DNA of 10,638 nucleotides from Gemmatimonadota bacterium (GTDB taxonomy: Bacteria; JAAXHH01): positions 1-10,638 of the forward strand of contig JAPOOT010000291.1 in assembly GCA_026713285.1 (NCBI GenBank), in the 5' to 3' direction. Below the pieces are notes generated by a model. That model worked only from the letters and a program-made list of their open reading frames with translations, was not told the origin of the DNA and made no database searches. The translations under genes and the position numbers were made by a program. Positions 6,102 to 10,638 of this stretch are shown here, one piece after another (within the stretch, counting starts at the first letter, position 1; each line of letters begins with the position of its first letter).

Positions 6102-6367
6102 CCTACAGCTCCTGGAGAACGAATATAGGCTTGTTCACAAATCTGTTCGGGAGAGTCCAGAACGATGAAGTAGACCTGTTCGTGAAGCCCTTTACCTGTC
6201 GTTTTCCTGACCTGTTGCTCAGCTTCTTTGAATATACGTTTGACATCAATTTGTATCGGCTCCAAGTTGGGCAAATACACGACAATAGCCGGATACTCAT
6301 TTCCATCTCGGAATAAGGTCTTGACCTTGTACTCATATCCTTGTGAGGTCTCTGTTAGTTGTGTCAT
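6098..6367 (-). CDS. Hypothetical 89-residue protein, first gene of a minus-strand pair
   Basis: 89 residues starting at ATG 6367, which has GAGAGG at 5 nt on the minus strand. The predicted pattern is alternating strands and a helix: YEYKVKTLF, YPAIVVYLPNLEPIQIDV, KRIFKEAEQQVRKTT, then a hydrophobic strand VYFIVLDS and EQICEQAYI. No signal peptide or membrane segment is seen. I do not recognise the family. Its stop overlaps the start of the small membrane protein gene by 4 nt, so the two are almost certainly co-expressed and may interact. The opposite-strand frame over 6131-6316 lacks a comparable ribosome site and is taken as a shadow. The gene sits in an AT-richer island (about 5850-6560) between GC-rich metabolic genes, which may mark a small acquired cassette. 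Confidence 0.6.
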   Translation of the reverse strand: MTQLTETSQGYEYKVKTLFRDGNEYPAIVVYLPNLEPIQIDVKRIFKEAEQQVRKTTGKGLHEQVYFIVLDSPEQICEQAYIRSPGAVG

Positions 6368-6465
6368 ATCAACCTCTCACCGATCTTCGATACGTGTTTT
6401 AAAACTTCCCGGTCGCGTTCCCAAATAGTCGAGATAAACCGGAAAATCTCGGACCGTTTTGTAAG

Positions 6466-6477
6466 ATATTATAATAT
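6466..6477. promoter_or_regulatory. Palindromic TATAAT segment between divergent genes
   Basis: ATATTATAATAT is a perfect 12-bp palindrome that presents TATAAT on both strands (+ at 6470-6475, minus at 6473-6468). It lies in the 199-bp gap between the minus-strand pair (starting 6367) and the + lactonase gene (6567), in the most AT-rich stretch of the window. No strong -35 box is seen at 17 bp on either strand, so divergent promoter function is only plausible. Confidence 0.35.
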
Positions 6478-6566
6478 ACAAGACAAATGAAATCGTTTGC
6501 AAAGGGTTAATCAACATTTGTCAGGTTCATTCAAGTACAATCAAGCCATTCAAGGAGAATCGTTAA

Positions 6567-7637
6567 ATGCCCAGTACCGCCCGTACCGTACGCGTATTTG
6601 TCGGCACCTACACCCAGACCACCAGCAAGGGTATCTACGTATATGACGTCGACACCGCCACCGGCGTCATGGAATACGTCAGCCACGTGGGCGGCATCAC
6701 GAACCCGTCCTTCCTGGTCCTGACGCCCGACGCCCGCTTCCTCTACGCCGTCGGCGAGACGGGCGATCCACACGGCGGCGTCTTCGCCTACGCCGTGGAC
6801 GCGTCGGGTACGCTGACGCCCCTGAACAGCCAGTCGTCCGGGGGATCCGGCCCCTGTTCCATCGACGTTCACCGCAGCGGGAAGGCCGTGCTCGTGGCCA
6901 ACTACGGCGGCGGGTCCGTGTCCTCCTTTCCCGTGAACGACGACGGCTCCCTCGGCGAGGCGGCATCGGTGATACAGCACACCGGCTCGAGCGTCGACCA
7001 GAGCCGCCAGAAGGAACCCCACGCCCACATGATCCGCCACGACCTGGATTACAACTTCGTGTTCTCGCCGGACCTGGGCACCGACAGGGTGGTGATCTAC
7101 GCCCTCGATCCGGACACGGCCGTGCTGACCCCCCACGGCGAGGCTTCCGTACCGCCCGGATCCGGTCCCCGGCACATCGAGTTTCATCCCAATCGCAGGT
7201 TCGCGTACGTGATCAACGAGATGGGCAACACGATCACGGCCTTCGCCTACGACGGATCGGCCGGTACGCTCAACGCGTTGGAAACGGTGACGACGCTTCC
7301 CGAAGGCTACGACGAGGTCAGCCACACGGCGGACATCCATATCACCGACGACGGCCGGTACCTATACGGCTCCAACCGGGGTCACGACAGCCTCGCCATG
7401 TACGCCGTCGACGGCGATTCGGGCCGCCTGACGCCCCTCGGCATCGTGCCCACGGGCGGCGAAAACCCGCGGAACTTCGGGATCGATCCGACCAACAGCT
7501 TCGTACTCGTCGGTAACCAGAGCTCGGATACGGTCACCTACCACCGTCTCGACCCGGACACGGGTCTTCTCCATCTATCGGGCATCGTGGCCGAAATCCC
7601 CATGGCGGTGTGCCTGAAGATGATCGTGGCGGACTGA
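6567..7637 (+). CDS. Lactonase-family seven-bladed beta-propeller (YbhE / 6-phosphogluconolactonase-like)
   Basis: 356 residues, matching the usual length of the Lactonase (PF10282-type) propellers, some of which hydrolyse 6-phosphogluconolactone or related sugar lactones. Family signatures are RVFVGTYTQTTSKGIYVYDVD (9-29), NPSFLVLTPDARFLYAVGE (46-64), GSGPCSIDVHRSGKAVLVANYGGGSVSSFPV (93-123), QKEPHAHM (148-155), GSGPRHIEFHPNRRFAYVINEMGNTITAF (198-226), ADIHITDDGRYLYGSNRGHDSLAMY (255-279) and GENPRNFGIDPTNSFVLVGNQSSDTV (298-323). No signal peptide is visible, so a cytosolic location is likely. ATG 6567 has AAGGAG (6552-6557) at 9 nt. The following ligase gene begins only 9 bp after its stop, so the two are probably one transcript. 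Substrate is uncertain: many members of this fold have no proven activity. Confidence 0.9.
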   Translation: MPSTARTVRVFVGTYTQTTSKGIYVYDVDTATGVMEYVSHVGGITNPSFLVLTPDARFLYAVGETGDPHGGVFAYAVDASGTLTPLNSQSSGGSGPCSIDVHRSGKAVLVANYGGGSVSSFPVNDDGSLGEAASVIQHTGSSVDQSRQKEPHAHMIRHDLDYNFVFSPDLGTDRVVIYALDPDTAVLTPHGEASVPPGSGPRHIEFHPNRRFAYVINEMGNTITAFAYDGSAGTLNALETVTTLPEGYDEVSHTADIHITDDGRYLYGSNRGHDSLAMYAVDGDSGRLTPLGIVPTGGENPRNFGIDPTNSFVLVGNQSSDTVTYHRLDPDTGLLHLSGIVAEIPMAVCLKMIVAD

Positions 7638-7646
7638 ACCCGGCCG

Positions 7647-10106
7647 ATGTGCGCGCAACGTCGAAAACCCGAGCCCGGCAATCCGGACGGCAACAACGGA
7701 AACCAACCGGGAAGCTCCGACACTCCGTCTCCAGATCTGGTTACATCGGATCTCGCGGACGGTGCGCCGGACGCCGCCCGACAGGACCCCGCCCGGCAAA
7801 GCTCCGCCCACCCGGACCCCGCCCGCCCGGACCCCGCCCGGCAAAGCTCCACCCAGCCGGACGCCTCCTACTCGGACGCCGCCCGGCAGGACCGGGCATG
7901 GCGGGAGTTTGTCGACCGGTCGCGGCGCGAATCCATGCCCTTCGAGGCCCACCTGGCGGCTTTCAGATGCATATTCGAGAGGCGCCGGCCGGAGGACGGA
8001 CCGCCCGTGGTCTGGTCGCCCGATGAAGCGGTACGCCGCCGGTCCAATCTCCAGGCGAGCATGGCAGCCGTGGGCATCGAGGATTATGACGATTTCCATG
8101 CCTGGTCCGTCCGCGACCGCACCGCCTTCTGGACCCACACCCTTGAGCGGCTCGGGATCGTATTCACGAAACCGCCGGACGCCATCCTGGACGCGGGCGG
8201 AGGCGTCCGGGACCCCCGGTGGCTGCCGGGCGCGGAACTCAACATCGTCGACAGCTGTTTCACCGCGGATCCCGCCCGGCCCTCGGTCGTCACGCCCGGC
8301 CCGGACGGCCTATCGCTCGCCACGACGTCCTACGGCGAACTGGAAGGTCTCGTCAACCGCATCGCCAACGGCCTGCGCGAACGGAACCTGGCGCCCGGTC
8401 AGGCCATTGCGCTCTACATGCCGCTGAATCTGGAATGCGTGATCGCCTACCTGGCCATCATACGCGCGGGTTCGCAGGTCGTCTCCATCGCGGACAGCTT
8501 CCCGGCATCGGAGATCCGGCGCCGCATGGCCATCGCCGGCGCGAGTTGCGCGGTTACCATGGACCGGTACGTCCGCTCGGGCAAGACCATACCGCTCTAC
8601 GACACGGTTGCCGAAGCGGGCGCGTCCACGATCATCGTCGTGCCGTCCGGCGGCACCACACCAGTGGACGATGTCCTGTCTCCGGGTTGCGCCGCGAAAT
8701 CGGGCGCCGTGCCGCCACCGGGCAGCGCCAAACCAGTGGACGATGTGCCGCCACCGGGCGCTGACGCTTCCGCGGCCACATCAGATACGTCCCGGCACCA
8801 CCACGCCGACGCTTCCGCGGCCTCATCGAACGCGCCCCGAATCCGTCCGGGCGACATCGCCTGGCCCGATCTCCTCTCCTCCGATGAAACCTTCGAATCC
8901 GCGGCCGGCGACCCCTATCGCACGACCAATATCCTGTTCTCCTCGGGAACCACCGGCGAGCCGAAGGCCATACCGTGGAACCACCTGACCCCCATCAAGA
9001 GCGCCATGGACGGATACTACCACCAGGACGTCCACGGGGACGACGTCACGACCTGGCCGACCAACATCGGCTGGATGATGGGGCCGTGGCTCATCTACGC
9101 CACCCTGATCAACGGCGCGTGCATGGCCCTGTATCCGGGCGCGGCAAGTACCGCCGAATACCTCCGGTTCATCCGGCGCGCCGGGGTTACCATGCAGGGC
9201 GTCATTCCCTCCCTGGTGCGGACCTGGCGGCGCGACGGCACGGCCGAAGGTGTCGACTGGTCGTCCATCCGCGTATTCAGTTCAACGGGTGAGCCCGCCA
9301 ACCGATCCGACTACCTGTGGCTCATGAGCCGGGTCGGTTACCGCGCGCCCGTGATCGAATACCTCGGCGGCACCGAGATCGGGGGCGGCCACCTGGCCTG
9401 CACGGTTTTGCAGCCCTGCTCGCCCGCGGTATTCACCACGGCGAACCTGGGCGTGGATATCGTTATCCTGAACGAAACCGGTGCGGAGGTCGGAGAAGAC
9501 GGCACGGGCGAACTCTTCCTCGTGCCCCCTGCCCTGGGCATGTCGCAGCGGCTGCTCAACGGAGACCACGACGCAGTCTATTACGAAGGCTGTCCGACCG
9601 GACCGCGGGATGAGGTTCTGCGCAGGCACGGGGACCATACCCAGCGGCTTCACCAGGGTCGTTACCGGGCCCAGGGAAGGGCCGACGACGGAATGAACCT
9701 GGGCGGCATCAAGGTCAGTCCCCTGGAACTGGAACGGATATTCGACGGACATCCCGCGGTCTACGAGAGTGCGGCCGTTGCGGTGCAGCCCGAGGGGGAA
9801 GGAGTCGAAAGGCTGGTCGTCTACATCGTTCCCGGGGGCGGAGGCGGCGCTGCCGGTCCTCACGATGCCGGCCGGACCGGTCCACAGGCGTCCGTCCGCA
9901 CACATGCATCCCAGTCCGTCTATACCGGCTCACCCTCCGGTCTCGACCCCGATTCCCTTAAATTGGAACTCCAGTCCATGGTATCCTCCGGGCTGAATCC
10001 ACTTTTCAAAATCTACCGGGCAATCATCGTGGACGAACTGCCCCATACCGCTTCCGGCAAGCTGGTCCGACGTATGCTGAGAGACAGGATGAAGCGTGAC
10101 AGTTAA
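7647..10106 (+). CDS. AMP-forming acyl-CoA ligase, acetoacetyl-/acetyl-CoA synthetase-like, with three low-complexity insertions
   Basis: 819 residues; acetoacetyl-CoA synthetases and plant AAE17-like ligases run about 640-720. ANL-superfamily motifs are complete and in order: FSSGTTGEPKAIPW (431-444, phosphate loop), WPTNIGWMMGPW (470-481), YLGGTEIGG (572-580), the ribose-binding D663 in RRHGD, GRADDGMNLGGIKVS (677-691, hinge) and the catalytic K805 in TASGKLVRR. The conserved body begins at about residue 84 (AWREFVDRSRR). FWTHTLERLGIVF (161-173) and WLPGAELNIVDSCF (192-205) resemble acetoacetyl-CoA synthetases. It would activate a carboxylic acid with ATP and CoA in the cytosol; the substrate is unknown. 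Extra sequence lies at 20-82 (pentapeptide repeats), about 334-397 (Pro/Ala/Ser-rich repeats) and about 729-766 (Gly/Ser-rich), all outside core motifs. GRADD is followed by G where T is usual. The start lacks a good Shine-Dalgarno; coupling to the lactonase stop 9 bp upstream could supply ribosomes. Confidence 0.88.
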   Translation: MCAQRRKPEPGNPDGNNGNQPGSSDTPSPDLVTSDLADGAPDAARQDPARQSSAHPDPARPDPARQSSTQPDASYSDAARQDRAWREFVDRSRRESMPFEAHLAAFRCIFERRRPEDGPPVVWSPDEAVRRRSNLQASMAAVGIEDYDDFHAWSVRDRTAFWTHTLERLGIVFTKPPDAILDAGGGVRDPRWLPGAELNIVDSCFTADPARPSVVTPGPDGLSLATTSYGELEGLVNRIANGLRERNLAPGQAIALYMPLNLECVIAYLAIIRAGSQVVSIADSFPASEIRRRMAIAGASCAVTMDRYVRSGKTIPLYDTVAEAGASTIIVVPSGGTTPVDDVLSPGCAAKSGAVPPPGSAKPVDDVPPPGADASAATSDTSRHHHADASAASSNAPRIRPGDIAWPDLLSSDETFESAAGDPYRTTNILFSSGTTGEPKAIPWNHLTPIKSAMDGYYHQDVHGDDVTTWPTNIGWMMGPWLIYATLINGACMALYPGAASTAEYLRFIRRAGVTMQGVIPSLVRTWRRDGTAEGVDWSSIRVFSSTGEPANRSDYLWLMSRVGYRAPVIEYLGGTEIGGGHLACTVLQPCSPAVFTTANLGVDIVILNETGAEVGEDGTGELFLVPPALGMSQRLLNGDHDAVYYEGCPTGPRDEVLRRHGDHTQRLHQGRYRAQGRADDGMNLGGIKVSPLELERIFDGHPAVYESAAVAVQPEGEGVERLVVYIVPGGGGGAAGPHDAGRTGPQASVRTHASQSVYTGSPSGLDPDSLKLELQSMVSSGLNPLFKIYRAIIVDELPHTASGKLVRRMLRDRMKRDS
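7770..7889 (+). repeat. 15-bp coding repeat: eight pentapeptides at the ligase N-terminus
   Basis: Residues 42-81 of the ligase parse as eight five-residue units: DAARQ, DPARQ, SSAHP, DPARP, DPARQ, SSTQP, DASYS, DAARQ. The DNA repeats every 15 bp around a GACCCCGCCCG core. The stretch is probably disordered and lies before the conserved catalytic body. Several frames on both strands stay open across it, which creates spurious ORFs. Confidence 0.8.
8660..8822 (+). repeat. Short direct repeats inside the ligase internal insertion
   Basis: Three exact 15-bp pairs lie in the Pro/Ala/Ser-rich segment just before the phosphate-loop domain: ACCAGTGGACGATGT at 8660 and 8732, GTGCCGCCACCGGGC at 8709 and 8745, and GACGCTTCCGCGGCC at 8763 and 8808. 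Spacings are 72, 36 and 45 bp, all multiples of three, so the reading frame is kept. Confidence 0.8.
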
Positions 10107-10111
10107 ACCTT

Positions 10112-10333
10112 TTAAACATCGACGGTTAAAATAGCGAGAACCCTGTCGACCTTCGTATCCAGTGCATCTAATCTCGTTTCCATTTCGGTCTTCAGTTTAG
10201 CCGTATCCTTCATAAGATGGCCGACATTAACGGAAAGCGTTGCAATTCCCGATTCTATTACTTCATACTTATTCTCGAGATCATCGACTCGTTCGTTCAA
10301 CGTTTTCATGCCAACTACTCCGAGGTTATCCAT
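10112..10333 (-). CDS. Small coiled-coil protein, unknown function
   Basis: 73 residues from ATG 10333, or 65 from ATG 10309 (MKTLNERVDDLENKYEVIES), which has GGAG at 8 nt and looks like the better start. The sequence is a continuous heptad-patterned helix: LNERVDDLENKYEVIESGIATLSVNVGHLMKDTAKLKTEMETRLDALDTKVDRVLAIL. Hydrophobic residues recur every three to four positions. No membrane segment or signal peptide is visible. It resembles the many short bacterial coiled-coil ORFs whose C-terminus reads like LD-L-TKVDR; no function is established for these. It converges with the + strand ligase gene, the two stops being 5 bp apart. A second small coiled-coil gene lies upstream on the same strand, 31-55 bp away depending on start. 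Confidence 0.6.
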   Translation of the reverse strand: MDNLGVVGMKTLNERVDDLENKYEVIESGIATLSVNVGHLMKDTAKLKTEMETRLDALDTKVDRVLAILTVDV

Positions 10334-10364
10334 CTTTCAAATACACTTAGTACATTTTAAGAAG

Positions 10365-10523
10365 CTACTCCCGTCCTTGCGTCAATGTCCTGACCTCCCT
10401 CTCCACGCGTCCGAGCCTTTTGTCCATTGCGTGTATTTCCGCCCGGATGGCTGCATGCTCTTCCCGCGTCGCGGCATGTTCCTCGCGCATCTCTTCTCTG
10501 ATCGCCGCATGCTCTTCGTGCAC
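10365..10523 (-). CDS. Small coiled-coil protein with EEHAAxR heptad repeats, start uncertain
   Basis: 52 residues if read from GTG 10523, ending at TAG 10367-10365. The frame is open up to 10553, where an upstream TAG closes it, and contains no ATG before the repeats; ATG 10490 would leave 41 residues. The helix carries 21-bp (heptad) repeats, EEHAAIR, EEHAATR, EEHAAIR, followed by AEIHAMDKRLGRVEREVRTL. This is a clear charged coiled coil. No good Shine-Dalgarno precedes GTG 10523, so the gene may be N-terminally truncated or shifted; an ATG frame starting at 10606 stops after 16 codons. Opposite-strand and other-frame ORFs over the same bases give Cys/Ser- or Arg-rich nonsense. The DNA from 10554 to the window end is AT-rich with no gene that I can support. 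Confidence 0.5.
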   Translation of the reverse strand: MHEEHAAIREEMREEHAATREEHAAIRAEIHAMDKRLGRVEREVRTLTQGRE

Positions 10524-10638
10524 CGCAATCCCGTACGCTGCATCCCATGTGACCTATCTGTTAATGGTAATAGTCTGCATCCAAATTGAATTCTCGAACT
10601 TTTTTTAACATAATTCGATTTTTAGCACCAATTCTTCA

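Noticed and set aside
7538..7852. Minus-strand frame with GGV/AGS pentapeptide-like repeats
   Set aside because: It is the reverse reading of the same 15-bp coding repeat and lacks the A(D/N)LxX pattern of true pentapeptide-repeat proteins.
7762..8427. Proline/arginine-rich + frame (TPPxRTPPG repeats)
   Set aside because: It is the frame-shifted reading of the 15-bp repeat within the ligase gene; the ligase frame carries the conserved motifs.
9540..9720. Possible frameshift in the ligase before the GRADD motif
   Set aside because: YYEGCPTGP...VLRRHGD...GRADDGMNLGGIK reads in one frame with the expected motif order; only local residues diverge.
10420..10608. Cys/Ser-rich + frame near the window end
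   Set aside because: The opposite strand over the same bases encodes a regular EEHAAxR coiled coil, so this frame is its shadow.

Overview
The window looks like chromosomal DNA from a GC-rich environmental bacterium. Most genes are on the + strand, have strong Shine-Dalgarno sites, and belong to families that expand together in uncultured, polymer-degrading lineages: a PhyH-type dioxygenase, NHL and lactonase beta-propellers, a metal-dependent lactonase-type amidohydrolase and small extended SDRs. This mix recalls metagenomic Latescibacterota, Poribacteria or Gemmatimonadota genomes. That placement is an impression from gene content, since no rRNA, tRNA or marker gene is present.

Layout. 65-421 encodes an L-rhamnose mutarotase. 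A gap with a 25-bp tandem array follows, then a PhyH-family Fe(II)/2-oxoglutarate dioxygenase (732-1625). A 17-bp tandem array runs across the dioxygenase stop codon. Next is a small PGLGQLY-type membrane protein gene (1702-1923) with a perfect ribosome site but TGA as its third codon. Then come an NHL-type propeller (2029-2898), an amidohydrolase of the sugar-lactonase type (3002-3832) and two extended SDRs (4024-4791 and 4947-5669). The first SDR lacks the catalytic Tyr/Lys and the second keeps it. A long hairpin and a 21-bp direct repeat sit between the two SDRs, and a 38-bp tandem array runs across the stop of the second.

5850-6560 is AT-richer. It holds a translationally coupled minus-strand pair of small unknown genes and a palindromic TATAAT-containing segment between divergent genes. 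The + strand resumes with a YbhE-like lactonase propeller (6567-7637) and, 9 bp later, an 819-residue acyl/acetoacetyl-CoA synthetase-like ligase with three low-complexity insertions (7647-10106). The window ends with two minus-strand small coiled-coil genes in AT-richer DNA.

Working together: a mutarotase, NAD-binding SDRs and several lactonase-type folds could form an oxidative route for a deoxy-sugar or uronate (anomer interconversion, oxidation to a lactone, lactone hydrolysis). No kinase, aldolase, dehydratase, transporter or regulator is present, so this remains inference. The most unusual features are the density of short tandem duplications, two of which cross stop codons, the TGA-interrupted small gene, and the catalytic-residue loss in one of two adjacent SDRs.
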